A DNA stretch of 41,669 nucleotides from Ascidiaceihabitans sp. (GTDB lineage: Bacteria > Pseudomonadota > Alphaproteobacteria > Rhodobacterales > Rhodobacteraceae), in the NCBI GenBank assembly GCA_028388995.1, contig JAOEQC010000014.1, forward strand, positions 1 through 41,669, written 5' to 3'. This document shows positions 7,151 through 16,010 of this stretch, piece by piece. Within the stretch, counting starts at the first letter, position 1, and each line of letters opens with the position of its first letter. The notes beneath the pieces are model-generated. The model saw nothing but the letters and a program-made list of their open reading frames with translations. It ran no database searches and was not told where the DNA came from. Made by a program: the position numbers and the translations under genes.

Positions 7151-8947
7151 ATGAAAAACGCGCGCGTCTTCAGCCAAAATAAAGCGATGAGTTGGCGTGT
7201 CCGGCTGTCTTTAGTGTTACTGCTTATTCTAGCAGTAGTGATTGTTTCGGTGACTAATAGCCTTCTATCGGACCGTTTCACGGAAACCACCCGAAATCGA
7301 GCCGAACTACGATTGGCGCTATATTCCGGTAACCTGTTGTCCGAATTGCGCCAGAACGCGATTGTGCCACAGCTGTTGGCGCGCGACCCTACATTGATCG
7401 GTGCGCTTAATTCTGGAGACTACTCCCAATCAACACAGCGTTTGATTTCCTTCGTTGAGGAAATTGGGGCGGCATCTTTGGTTTTGCTCGACAGCGATGG
7501 CCGTACAGTTGCAGCAACGGACCGTAACCGTTTGGGCGAAAGCAATCGAAACACGGCGCACTTCGTGAATGCGCTGCGCGGACAGGGCACAATCTTTACC
7601 GTAGAACCACGCGAAGCGGGTGGGTTCATCTTTACTTACTCGCGCCGCGTTCAGTCGGCTGGTGAGGTGCTGGGTGTTATTTCCGTTGAGGTCGATTTGC
7701 AAAAATTTGAGCGTGCATGGGCTGGCATTTCAGATGCACTGATTGTGACGGACAGCGAAGGTGTTATCATTTTGGCAACTGAGCCACGCTGGCGTGGACG
7801 TATGGAGGCTGAGGCTTTAACCCGCGAAGACCCACAAAGCGCGATTGAACGGGCCATTCGGGCCACATCGGATTGGACGACCTTGCCGCCTGACGCATAT
7901 ATGAAGGGTGAGGCAGTAATGCGCCTCGAGAACCGGATTGCGTTTCGCGGTTGGCGCATGGTGTCATTCACCAGATTCACTTCAGTGCGCGAACGAGTGA
8001 ATGGCGTTTTGGCCCTAGAAATCATGGGGTTCGCGATTCTGCTGGCCTTTGCCTTTTATTTCCTAAGCCGTCATACCGCGTTTCGTCTGGCGTTGTTCCA
8101 ACGTGAATCGGTAGAGCTTCGCGCATTGAACCTACGCTTACAGCGGGAAATTGCCGAGCGTGAGAGGGTCCAAGAGACGCTTGCAGTGGCGGAACAAACG
8201 TTGAAGCAATCTAGTAAATTAGCCGCCTTGGGCGAGATGTCAGCGGCGGTTAGTCACGAGTTGAACCAGCCGTTGGCGGCGATGAAAACCTATCTAGCTG
8301 GTGCGCGTCTTTTGCTAAATCGCAATCGTCCTGATGAAGCGCATTCTGCCTTTGGTCGCATCGATGGTTTGATTGAACGAATGAGCGCGATTACACGCCA
8401 GTTAAAATCATATGCCCGCAAAGGTGCTGCAGAGCTAAGCGCAGTAGATATGGGTCCTGCGCTTGCTTCGTCGCTATCAATGATGGAACCGCAGTTGCGT
8501 CAGCGTCAGGTCGAAATCACGCGCATAATTCCTGATGAACCCGTCCTTGTAATGGGGGATCGTATGCGCATCGAACAGGTCTTGGTGAACCTGCTGCGCA
8601 ATGCGCTTGATGCAACCAAACTTGAACGCAATCCACAGGTCGATATCATCCTTGCGGCTGGTGACACCGCAACCCTCACCGTGCGCGACAATGGGCCGGG
8701 GATTGAGGACAAGGATCGACTGTTTGAACCATTCTACACTACCAAGCAGGCGGGTGATGGGATCGGGCTGGGCCTTGCCATTTCGTCAGGCATCGTCAAC
8801 GATTTGGGTGGTCGACTAACGGCACGCAACGGTCAGGCAGGCGGTGCAGTGTTTGAAATGCAGTTGCCGGCATTAGTAGAAGAGCCTTTTGAAGAAGGCA
8901 TGAGTGAAGAAAATAATACGCACGCTGAAGTATCAGCTGCAGATTGA
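7151..8947 (+). CDS. dctB: C4-dicarboxylate sensor histidine kinase DctB
   Basis: This 598-residue inner-membrane histidine kinase fits DctB, which senses C4-dicarboxylates and phosphorylates DctD. A first membrane helix lies near residues 18-36, a periplasmic sensor region of about 250 residues follows, and a second helix lies near 285-306. A short coiled coil leads to the dimerisation domain SKLAALGEMSAAVSHELNQP, with phospho-acceptor H369. The ATPase domain shows VLVNLLRNALDAT, VRDNGPGIED and GIGLGLAIS. ATG 7151 abuts a hairpin; ATG 7187 (MSWRVRLS) is a possible alternative. The stop lies 14 bp before the dctD ATG. No dicarboxylate transporter gene lies nearby, so the name rests on similarity to DctB and the dctD partner. 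Confidence 0.9.
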   Translation: MKNARVFSQNKAMSWRVRLSLVLLLILAVVIVSVTNSLLSDRFTETTRNRAELRLALYSGNLLSELRQNAIVPQLLARDPTLIGALNSGDYSQSTQRLISFVEEIGAASLVLLDSDGRTVAATDRNRLGESNRNTAHFVNALRGQGTIFTVEPREAGGFIFTYSRRVQSAGEVLGVISVEVDLQKFERAWAGISDALIVTDSEGVIILATEPRWRGRMEAEALTREDPQSAIERAIRATSDWTTLPPDAYMKGEAVMRLENRIAFRGWRMVSFTRFTSVRERVNGVLALEIMGFAILLAFAFYFLSRHTAFRLALFQRESVELRALNLRLQREIAERERVQETLAVAEQTLKQSSKLAALGEMSAAVSHELNQPLAAMKTYLAGARLLLNRNRPDEAHSAFGRIDGLIERMSAITRQLKSYARKGAAELSAVDMGPALASSLSMMEPQLRQRQVEITRIIPDEPVLVMGDRMRIEQVLVNLLRNALDATKLERNPQVDIILAAGDTATLTVRDNGPGIEDKDRLFEPFYTTKQAGDGIGLGLAISSGIVNDLGGRLTARNGQAGGAVFEMQLPALVEEPFEEGMSEENNTHAEVSAAD

Positions 8948-8961
8948 GGAAGCAAAGTAAA

Positions 8962-10299
8962 ATGAGCCAAGCCATGAAAATCGCCATCGTTGATGACGAA
9001 CAGGACATGCGCCAGTCGATCAGCCAATGGTTGGCGCTGTCGGGCTATGACACAGAAACATTCGCCAGCGCCGAAGATGCGCTGAAGGTTCTTGGGCCAG
9101 AGTATCCAGGGATCGTGATCTCGGATATCAAGATGCCGGGCATGGATGGCATGCAGTTCCTTAAGAAACTGATGGGCAACGACTCGGCACTTCCTGTGAT
9201 TATGATGACAGGTCATGGTGATGTACCGATGGCCGTTGAGGCGATGCGCGTCGGTGCTTTTGATTTCTTGGAGAAGCCATTTAACCCTGACCGCATTAGC
9301 GAACTGGTTAAAAAAGCCACGGCATTACGTCGTTTGGTTATGGATAATCGTATTTTGCGTCGTGAATTGTCTGACGGCGGCCAGTTGATGAAAAAGCTGA
9401 TTGGCGGATCACCTGTCATGGAACGTTTGCGCGAGGAAATCCTAGATTTGGGGCAGGCCGACGGCCATGTTTTGATCGACGGTGAAACAGGGACGGGTAA
9501 AACGCTGGTTGCGCACGCGTTGCATGCTGTTGGCAGCCGTGCAGGTAAGAAGTTTGTATTGGTCAGTTGTTCTGCGCTGGAAGACGAGGCGTTAACCAAA
9601 CGCTTGTTTGGTCCAATGCAGCCAGAAGATGGTCAGTTGCCAGCAATCGAAGAGGCACGCGGCGGAACGCTGGTGCTTGAAGATATCGAAGCGCTGTCTG
9701 AAGCCACACAAGCACGCCTGTTAAGCGTGATCAATGAGCAGGGCACGCCCTCTGAAACGCGTATCGTCGCGATTTGCAATCTGCAAGAGGCAGGGCGTAC
9801 CTGTGAGGACGCTTTGAGGTCGGATCTTTTCTATCGTCTTGCTGCCTTACGCATTATTGTACCACCGTTGCGTCAGCGCGGTGAAGATATTTTGACGTTG
9901 TTCACCCGTTTGGGCGATCAATTCGCGGATGAATACGGTTGTGGTTCTCCTAAGGTTTCGGCCCAAGAAGCTGCACAGCTTTTGCAGGCTCCTTGGCCGG
10001 GCAACATACGCCAGTTGATCAACATGGCGGAACGTGCGGTTCTTCAATCGCGCCGTGGTTCGGGCAGCATCGCATCGTTGCTGATGTCTGATCACGAGGA
10101 AATGCAGCCGGTCATGACGACTGAGGGTAAGCCGCTGAAAGAATATGTTGAAGCGTTTGAGCGTATGTTGATCGATAACACTATGCGCCGTCACAAGGGA
10201 TCTATCGCTTCAGTAATGGATGAGTTGTGCCTGCCACGGCGGACTCTGAATGAAAAAATGGCCAAGTATGGCCTGCAACGCTCTGATTACCTCAAGTAG
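8962..10299 (+). CDS. dctD: C4-dicarboxylate response regulator DctD, lacking the GAFTGA motif
   Basis: The 445-residue regulator has a receiver domain with phosphorylation site D55 (VISDIKMPGMDG) and K105, an AAA+ domain with Walker A GETGTGKT (174-181), and a C-terminal Fis-type helix-turn-helix (KGSIASVMDELCLPRRTLNEKM). The segment after RLFG (residues 214-217), where sigma-54 activators carry ESELFGHEAGAFTGA, reads RLFGPMQPEDGQLPAIEEA and has no GAFTGA loop. The Walker B region reads LVLEDIEAL rather than the usual acidic pair DE. It therefore probably does not activate sigma-54 RNA polymerase. ATG 8962 is preferred over an upstream TTG at 8944 because GAGGA precedes it and the receiver fold starts there. 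Confidence 0.9.
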   Translation: MSQAMKIAIVDDEQDMRQSISQWLALSGYDTETFASAEDALKVLGPEYPGIVISDIKMPGMDGMQFLKKLMGNDSALPVIMMTGHGDVPMAVEAMRVGAFDFLEKPFNPDRISELVKKATALRRLVMDNRILRRELSDGGQLMKKLIGGSPVMERLREEILDLGQADGHVLIDGETGTGKTLVAHALHAVGSRAGKKFVLVSCSALEDEALTKRLFGPMQPEDGQLPAIEEARGGTLVLEDIEALSEATQARLLSVINEQGTPSETRIVAICNLQEAGRTCEDALRSDLFYRLAALRIIVPPLRQRGEDILTLFTRLGDQFADEYGCGSPKVSAQEAAQLLQAPWPGNIRQLINMAERAVLQSRRGSGSIASLLMSDHEEMQPVMTTEGKPLKEYVEAFERMLIDNTMRRHKGSIASVMDELCLPRRTLNEKMAKYGLQRSDYLK

Positions 10300-10315
10300 A
10301 AAGCTGAATATGAAT

Positions 10316-10337
10316 GCAGGGATCAGTTGGTCCCTGC
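10316..10337 (+). terminator. Possible terminator after dctD
   Basis: GCAGGGA (10316-10322) and TCCCTGC (10331-10337) form a perfect 7-bp stem with an 8-nt loop just after the dctD stop. Only a weak CTTATAT follows instead of a T-run, so efficiency is uncertain. Confidence 0.45.
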
Positions 10338-10339
10338 CT

Positions 10340-10800
10340 TATATCGCGTAGAAGCGCCAATTTCCCAACATGTTGATGATTTTATTGCCAATTGCGCAAG
10401 CCTCGGAAGATTGTCCATTGTATTTGGGTCCTAAAAGTCATTATCTAGGGGTAAGAGATACTTACCTTTATTGTGTAATCCTCTTTTTGAGTTTCGCTGT
10501 TGTGGACATTGGCTGGCTAAAATGACCGCCACGTTCATGCAGACCGATTGGGCCCTAAAAGGGCTGAGAGAACGCTGCCATCTTGGAACACCAATTTGCG
10601 GCACTTAATGGATGCGCGGGCGGCTATTGTTGCCGCGTGTCGGAGAAGAATGCGATGACGCGCGCGATAGCATTTTGCATCACAGCAGACGGGCTTTTGG
10701 CCTGGTTTTGCCGTGCGTCCATGATCGCCCTGACAAGACACATTCCCAAAACGACGGCCCCTCCGGGTGCTGCCGTTCTTGCGTTGTGCAAACGGATAAT
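10340..10800 (+). promoter_or_regulatory. Long leader and promoter region of rne
   Basis: About 460 bp between the dctD hairpin and the rne ATG holds no convincing gene, although frames are open on both strands. It contains GC-rich inverted repeats near rne: GCCCT/AGGGC at 10552-10564 and ACGGC/GCCGT at 10754-10776. In enterobacteria RNase E limits its own synthesis by cutting a long structured 5' leader; a similar arrangement here is inference. No exact promoter could be assigned with confidence. Confidence 0.4.
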
Positions 10801-13542
10801 ATGCCTAAGAAAATGCTTATCGATGCCACCCACGCGGAAGAGACCCGTGTTGTTGTGGTTGATGGAAACAAAGTTGAGGAATTTGACTTTGAATCCGAAA
10901 ATAGACGCCAAATTGCTGGCAATATCTATCTAGCCAAAGTTACACGCGTTGAGCCGTCACTTCAGGCTGCCTTTGTTGATTATGGTGGAAACCGCCATGG
11001 TTTCTTGGCCTTCAGTGAAATCCATCCTGATTATTATCAGATCCCTGTCGCGGACCGTGAGGCCTTGATAGAGGAAGAACGTGCGTATGCCGAAGCGCAA
11101 AAAGCACGTGAAGATGAAGATGATAAACCAAAGAAACCACGCCGTTCGCGTTCGCGTACTCGCGCTGCAAAAGTTTCTAGTGACGATGCTGTCATTTCCA
11201 CCGAAGTTGAAATCGACGGTATGGAAACGATTGACCTATCAGCGGATGATGCAGTTGAGGGTTTAGACGCTGAAACTGTTACAGACGTACCTGTTGTTGA
11301 AGCAGAGGCTGTTGCTGTTGAAGTAGCTGAAGAAACTGTTGTCGAAGCTGTGGTTGAAGAAGCCACGTTTGAGGACACGACTTCGGAAGAGCCAGCTGTT
11401 GAGGCGACGGAAGATCCTACGATGGGTGGCGAGGCTGATGACGCTGAGGGTGAAGACTCCAAAGGTTCTAATGCATCCTCAAAAGATGACAGTATCGAGT
11501 CTGTAGCAGACGAAGACGACAGAGATGACATTCGCCCAGTGCGCAAGCCGCGTGCACGCCGTTACAAAATCCAAGAAGTTATTAAAGTTCGCCAAATCCT
11601 GTTGATCCAAGTGGTCAAAGAGGAACGCGGCAACAAGGGCGCAGCCCTTACAACATACCTATCCTTGGCAGGTCGCTATTGCGTCTTGATGCCAAACACG
11701 GCTCGTGGCGGCGGCATCAGCCGCAAGATCACCAACGCAGCAGACCGTAAGAAACTAAAAGAGATCGCAAACGAGATCGAAGTGCCAGAAGGCGCAGGTC
11801 TGATTGTTCGTACTGCTGGCGCCAAACGCACCAAGGCCGAGATCATGCGTGACTATGAATACCTGCAACGCATGTGGGAGCAGATCCGCGAGCTGACTTT
11901 GAAATCTATCGCACCGGCGAAGATCTATGAGGAAGGCGACCTGATCAAACGTTCTATCCGTGATTTGTATAACGGTGAGATCGACGAAGTGTTTGTTGAA
12001 GGTGAGCGCGGTTACCGCATCGCCAAAGACTTTATGAAAATGATCATGCCGTCACACGCCAAAAACGTGAAACGCTATGAAGACACGTTGCCATTGTTCG
12101 CCCGCTTCCAAGTTGAAAGCTACCTGTCTGGGATGTTTAACCCGACTGTGCAGCTGAAATCTGGTGGTTACATCGTGATCGGTATCACCGAGGCGTTGGT
12201 TGCTGTGGATGTGAACTCGGGCCGTTCAACCAAAGAGGGGTCCATCGAGGACACCGCTGTGAAGACCAACCTTGAAGCTGCTGAAGAAGTGGCCCGCCAG
12301 TTGCGTTTGCGTGACCTTGCTGGTTTGATAGTCATCGACTTTATCGACATGGACGAGCGTAAGAACAACGCAGCCGTTGAAAAACGGATGAAAGATAAGC
12401 TGAAGACAGATCGCGCCCGCATTCAAGTTAGCCGTATCTCTGGCTTTGGCCTGATGGAAATGTCGCGTCAGCGTCTACGTCCTGGCATGATTGAGGCGAC
12501 CACACAGCCTTGCCCATCTTGCCACGGCACTGGTTTGATCCGCTCTGACGACAATCTTGGTCTGTCTATTCTGCGCCAGATTGAGGAAGAGGGCACACGC
12601 CGTCGTACACGTGAAGTGTTGGTCCGTTGCCCAGTGGGGATCGCCAACTTCTTGATGAACCAAAAACGTGACCACATCGCGCATATCGAAGTGCGCTATG
12701 GAATGTCTGTTTGCATCGAAGCGGATCCATCGTTGGTCACGCCTGATTTCACGATCGAAAAGTTCAAAACTGCAACACGCGCGTTGCCTGTTGCGCATGC
12801 TGCATTTGTAGCGCCTGACACCTCGGTTATGGACAAGATTGACGAAGCTGATGCGTTGGCTGCGGATGTCGCCGCAGCTGCGGATATCGCGGCTGATGCA
12901 GGTGAAGTAGTCGTTACCATTGATCAATCAGTAGTGGCTCCTGTTGCGACCGATGAAGATGGTGAGGGCAAACCCAAACGTCGTCGTCGTCGACGACGTC
13001 GACGCAAATCAAACGGTGATGAAGCTGCGGCAAACGGCGAAAACGTTGAAGAAGGCGCATCTAATGATGCTGCTGCTCCGGCTGTTGCCGCTGAGGATGA
13101 TGCAAACGTTGAAGCATCTGCTGAAGCTGTAAGTGAAGAAACTGTAGCTGAAGATGCACCCGTGGCGGAAGCAGCTGAAGAAAAACCAGCCAAGCCAAAG
13201 CGCAAACGAGCGCTGCGCGCTAAGAAAGTAAAAGAAGAAGCATCTACTGATGAGGCTGTTGCAACTGAAGCTGCGGCTGAAGCACCTTCCAAGGAAGCAG
13301 TCGCTACCGAAGAAGAACCAAAGCCAAAACCAAAGCGCGTCCGCAAATCACGCGCCAAGGTAAAGGTTGCTGTAGTTGAAGAAGCACAAGAATCTGCGCC
13401 TGAAACGGTTGTTGCTGCGCCAGTTGTTGAAGCACCAGCGCCCGTTGCTGAGCCAGTACCAGCACCTGCGCCGGTTGCAGAGGTTGCACCACAAGAACCA
13501 GCCAAGCCTAAGCGCCGTGGTTGGTGGTCACTTGGTAAATAG
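10801..13542 (+). CDS. rne: Ribonuclease E with acidic insertion in the S1 domain
   Basis: RNase E is the endonuclease that starts mRNA decay and processes rRNA and tRNA precursors. ATG 10801 (MPKKMLIDATHAEETRV) is chosen; the frame is open further upstream but that part is not conserved. The S1 domain (residues about 36-285) is split by an acidic, low-complexity insertion at about 90-250. The DNase I-like core has the magnesium ligands D470 (VAVDVNSGRST) and D513 (VIDFIDM), 43 residues apart as in E. coli, and the zinc link CPSCHGTG (C571, C574). The C-terminal third is Ala/Glu/Pro-rich with basic patches, including nine consecutive Arg near residue 726, and ends in RRGWWSLGK. It totals 913 residues. 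A strong terminator follows. Confidence 0.95.
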   Translation: MPKKMLIDATHAEETRVVVVDGNKVEEFDFESENRRQIAGNIYLAKVTRVEPSLQAAFVDYGGNRHGFLAFSEIHPDYYQIPVADREALIEEERAYAEAQKAREDEDDKPKKPRRSRSRTRAAKVSSDDAVISTEVEIDGMETIDLSADDAVEGLDAETVTDVPVVEAEAVAVEVAEETVVEAVVEEATFEDTTSEEPAVEATEDPTMGGEADDAEGEDSKGSNASSKDDSIESVADEDDRDDIRPVRKPRARRYKIQEVIKVRQILLIQVVKEERGNKGAALTTYLSLAGRYCVLMPNTARGGGISRKITNAADRKKLKEIANEIEVPEGAGLIVRTAGAKRTKAEIMRDYEYLQRMWEQIRELTLKSIAPAKIYEEGDLIKRSIRDLYNGEIDEVFVEGERGYRIAKDFMKMIMPSHAKNVKRYEDTLPLFARFQVESYLSGMFNPTVQLKSGGYIVIGITEALVAVDVNSGRSTKEGSIEDTAVKTNLEAAEEVARQLRLRDLAGLIVIDFIDMDERKNNAAVEKRMKDKLKTDRARIQVSRISGFGLMEMSRQRLRPGMIEATTQPCPSCHGTGLIRSDDNLGLSILRQIEEEGTRRRTREVLVRCPVGIANFLMNQKRDHIAHIEVRYGMSVCIEADPSLVTPDFTIEKFKTATRALPVAHAAFVAPDTSVMDKIDEADALAADVAAAADIAADAGEVVVTIDQSVVAPVATDEDGEGKPKRRRRRRRRRKSNGDEAAANGENVEEGASNDAAAPAVAAEDDANVEASAEAVSEETVAEDAPVAEAAEEKPAKPKRKRALRAKKVKEEASTDEAVATEAAAEAPSKEAVATEEEPKPKPKRVRKSRAKVKVAVVEEAQESAPETVVAAPVVEAPAPVAEPVPAPAPVAEVAPQEPAKPKRRGWWSLGK

Positions 13543-13567
13543 GCCAAGCACATAGTCACAGATTAGG

Positions 13568-13596
13568 GCGGTCCTTCGGGATCGCTTTTTTCTTTT
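13568..13596 (+). terminator. Rho-independent terminator of rne
   Basis: GCGGTCC (13568-13574), a TTCG tetraloop and GGATCGC (13579-13585, one G-U pair) form a 7-bp stem, followed by six T, C and four T. It lies 26 bp after the rne stop. The opposite strand has no T-run after the stem, so it acts in the rne direction only. Confidence 0.9.
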
Positions 13597-13599
13597 GTA

Positions 13600-13833
13600 T
13601 TAGCTGGATTTGCGGATCACATAGGTCTGATCGTTGCCATTGGCCTCACTGGATACCAATTCATGTCCAGCTGCCATGCAAAAATGTGGGACATCAATCA
13701 CTGCTGCAGGATCGTCTGCGATCATTGTTAGCGTTTCACCTACTGCAATCGCCTGTAGGCGCTTGCGTGCTTTGAGGACGGGAAGAGGGCATAGAAGCCC
13801 GCGTGCGTCGAGATGTGTTTTTTTATTGCTCAT
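13600..13833 (-). CDS. TusA/SirA-family sulfur carrier protein
   Basis: The 77-residue protein belongs to the TusA family of small sulfur carriers. The signature LDARGLLCPLPVLKARKRL has the persulfide-bearing C15 in the CPxP motif. The start at ATG 13833 (MSNKKTHLDARG) gives the normal length; the frame extends to 13914 but the added residues are not family-like. It lies divergent to ccdA, and its 3' end meets the rne terminator. Members serve tRNA 2-thiolation, molybdenum cofactor synthesis or sulfur trafficking, and the exact job of this paralogue cannot be told from the sequence. Confidence 0.88.
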   Translation of the reverse strand: MSNKKTHLDARGLLCPLPVLKARKRLQAIAVGETLTMIADDPAAVIDVPHFCMAAGHELVSSEANGNDQTYVIRKSS

Positions 13834-13925
13834 ACCAGCCAGATAGGGCGATTGTTTCAACCTGTCCACAATGATGTGACCGATCTTTAGGTGACGCGCC
13901 TGTTCAATTGACATATGGCGAGCTC

Positions 13926-14678
13926 ATGTTTGGAATTGATATCTTTGATGCAGGCCTGATCCCTGCAATGTCTGTGGCCCTGATTGCTGGCATCGTCAGC
14001 TTTCTGTCGCCCTGTGTTTTGCCGATTGTGCCACCATATTTAGCATACATGAGCGGCGTAAGCATCAATGAGATGAACGACGAAGCCAAGGGGCGCCGCA
14101 AGGCCATCACGGCAGCGCTGTTTTTTGTCATGGGACTAAGCACTGTCTTTATATTGCTGGGATTTGCCGCGTCAGCTTTTGGTGCATTTTTTCTGCAAAA
14201 TCAGGTGCTTTTCGGACAAATCGCAGGTGTCACGATCATTGTTTTTGGTCTGCACTTTGTTGGTATTTTTCGCATTCCATTTCTTGATCAAGAGGCGCGG
14301 TTAGACGCGGGTGACAAGGGTGGTTCATTCTTTGGGGCCTATGTTCTTGGTCTTGCATTCGCTTTTGGCTGGACGCCCTGCATTGGTCCGCAACTGGGTG
14401 CAATTCTAGCCCTGGCTGCGTCTGAGGGATCAGTTGCACGTGGGACGCTATTGCTGGGTATTTATGCAATTGGTTTAGGCGTTCCGTTTCTGTTGGCGGC
14501 ATTGTTCATCAGCCGTGCAATGGGCGTGATGAACCGTATCAAACGTCATATGAAGACGATCGAGCGTGTGATGGGCGGCTTATTGATCATTGTGGGCTTG
14601 GCCCTATTGTTCAATCGGTTCTCAACCTTCTCATTCTGGCTTTTGGAAACCTTTCCGTTTTTTGCAAAACTTGGCTGA
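13926..14678 (+). CDS. ccdA: Cytochrome c biogenesis protein CcdA (thiol-disulfide transmembrane reductase)
   Basis: CcdA moves electrons from cytoplasmic thioredoxin across the inner membrane to periplasmic thiol proteins used in cytochrome c maturation. The 250-residue protein has about six membrane helices. The two reactive cysteines lie in SFLSPCVLPIVPPYLAYMSG and GWTPCIGPQLGAILALA. ATG 13926 gives the usual N-terminus; a TTG at 13908 is also in frame. It is divergent from the TusA-like gene with only about 90 bp between starts. Downstream is a decayed hydrolase/P450 operon. Confidence 0.94.
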   Translation: MFGIDIFDAGLIPAMSVALIAGIVSFLSPCVLPIVPPYLAYMSGVSINEMNDEAKGRRKAITAALFFVMGLSTVFILLGFAASAFGAFFLQNQVLFGQIAGVTIIVFGLHFVGIFRIPFLDQEARLDAGDKGGSFFGAYVLGLAFAFGWTPCIGPQLGAILALAASEGSVARGTLLLGIYAIGLGVPFLLAALFISRAMGVMNRIKRHMKTIERVMGGLLIIVGLALLFNRFSTFSFWLLETFPFFAKLG

Positions 14679-14749
14679 TTGATCTGTTTCAAACGCCTTA
14701 CTCTTGTCAAAAACCCGCGTTAGGGTGTTTGTGATTAAAGGGTGCGGAT

Positions 14750-16010
14750 ATGAGCAGTGACATCCAAAATACGGTCAAAACGCGTTGGGTGTTCTACATT
14801 CCGGGGTATGATCCGCTTCACACGCGCCGATATCGCGAGTTGTACCGCACTGAGGGCGCCGCGCAGGCAGCTATTTCAAACTATCAGCTAACGCTTAGCC
14901 CCAAACAGGGTGGTTGCAATTATGGCTGGCAGGTCGACAGCGTCATTGATGGTGGTGCGGTTCATGTCGACGCTGAGATGCTGGTTTAGTCTGACATCGT
15001 TCGTGACAGCATGGCCAATTCGATTGCTGCGACCTACTGGCAACTTGTTCGCACGGCATGGATTTACATCACGACAGGTGCATTGTGGCGGTTGATGAAG
15101 TCGCGCAAAGGCCCCGTGATCGCAGCGCTTTACCCTGTTGGAATGCTGTTGGTTCAGCTGCTTCTGGCGTGTCTGGTATTTTATGTGGCGTTGCAAAGGC
15201 GTGCGATTGTAGGAAACGGCGATTTGCGGGCCAGTGACTGTCTGGCCCCGTTGATTGACGCAGATGATCATAGCGAGCCTCATCGGTGGCTGTATTGCGT
15301 TTTGGGCCGTGTTGTGCTAAATCAAAGCTAAGAATTCCAATTTTTTGCCTATTACCGGATGCATGATTACGCATATTCCGCAAAGACGCGCGGTGCCAAT
15401 CTGCCCGAACTTGAAGTTCGTGTGGCGACATTCCAGTCCGAAATCGCAGCGGCAATGGATAACGTTGTGGATGAAGTGTTGGTTGTCGGACATTCTTCCG
15501 GTGCGCATTTGGGCGTGTCCATCCTGTCTGATCTGATCCGTTCGGATGGTGTGTCTAAAAAATGGGCCAAAGCTTTCGTTTTTATCGTTGGGGCAGGTGG
15601 TGCCGATGGTGTCCTTCTTGCCCAAGGCCTATCGCTTGCGCGCCGCCATTCAGTTTTTATCAACCCAAGGGAACATAACATGGGTTGATGTCACAGCGCC
15701 CGGTGATGGCTGTGCCTTTGCCTTGTGCAATCCTGTATCAGTGTCGGGTGTGGGAACAGGTGCCAAACGCTGGCCATTGGTTTTCTCAGCGGTCTTCACC
15801 CAAGCGCTGAGCCCAGCATGTTGGAAAGAACTGCGCTGGAAGTTCTTTTGGCTGCATTTCCGATATATGTGCGCCTTTGATCGCCCACGTGATTACGATT
15901 ATTTTCAGATTACAGCGGGCCCACAAACGCTGGGTGATCGCTATGCCAATCGTCCGGCGTCAAAATTAAGGATAGATTACTCAGTTTCTAAATACACATC
16001 GGTGGCCTAA
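14750..16010 (+). pseudogene. Broken alpha/beta-hydrolase-like membrane protein gene
   Basis: Fragments in successive frames line up as one gene of roughly 420 codons. The first part (ATG 14750, RWVFYIPGYDPLHTRRYREL) runs to a TAG at 14987-14989, after which the same frame continues SDIVRDSMANSIAATYW to a hydrophobic segment; the TAG probably replaces a Trp codon. A frameshift follows between about 15190 and 15359. The next frame has DEVLVVGHSSGAHLGVS, whose GHSSG is a serine-hydrolase nucleophile elbow. A second shift near 15555 leads to LGQVVPMVSFLP, VDVTAPGDGCAFALC, AFDRPRDYDYF and VSKYTSVA. Its stop overlaps the start of the P450 gene (TAATG at 16008-16012), so the two once formed a coupled operon. 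The original substrate is unknown. Confidence 0.82.

Noticed and set aside
10612-10800. Upstream extension of the rne reading frame
   Set aside because: The 63 extra residues are Cys- and Arg-rich and unlike any RNase E start. ATG 10801 gives the conserved MPKKMLIDATHAEETRV.
11037-11546. Ser/Thr-rich frame opposite the rne insertion
   Set aside because: Same cause: an antisense shadow of the acidic insertion.
12924-13559. Long Ser/Ala/Thr-rich frame opposite the rne tail
   Set aside because: It mirrors the low-complexity GCA/GAA codons of rne on the other strand and has no independent start signals.
15069-15455. Minus-strand frames opposite the hydrolase pseudogene
   Set aside because: They have no recognisable motifs, and the plus-strand pieces line up as one known-type protein.
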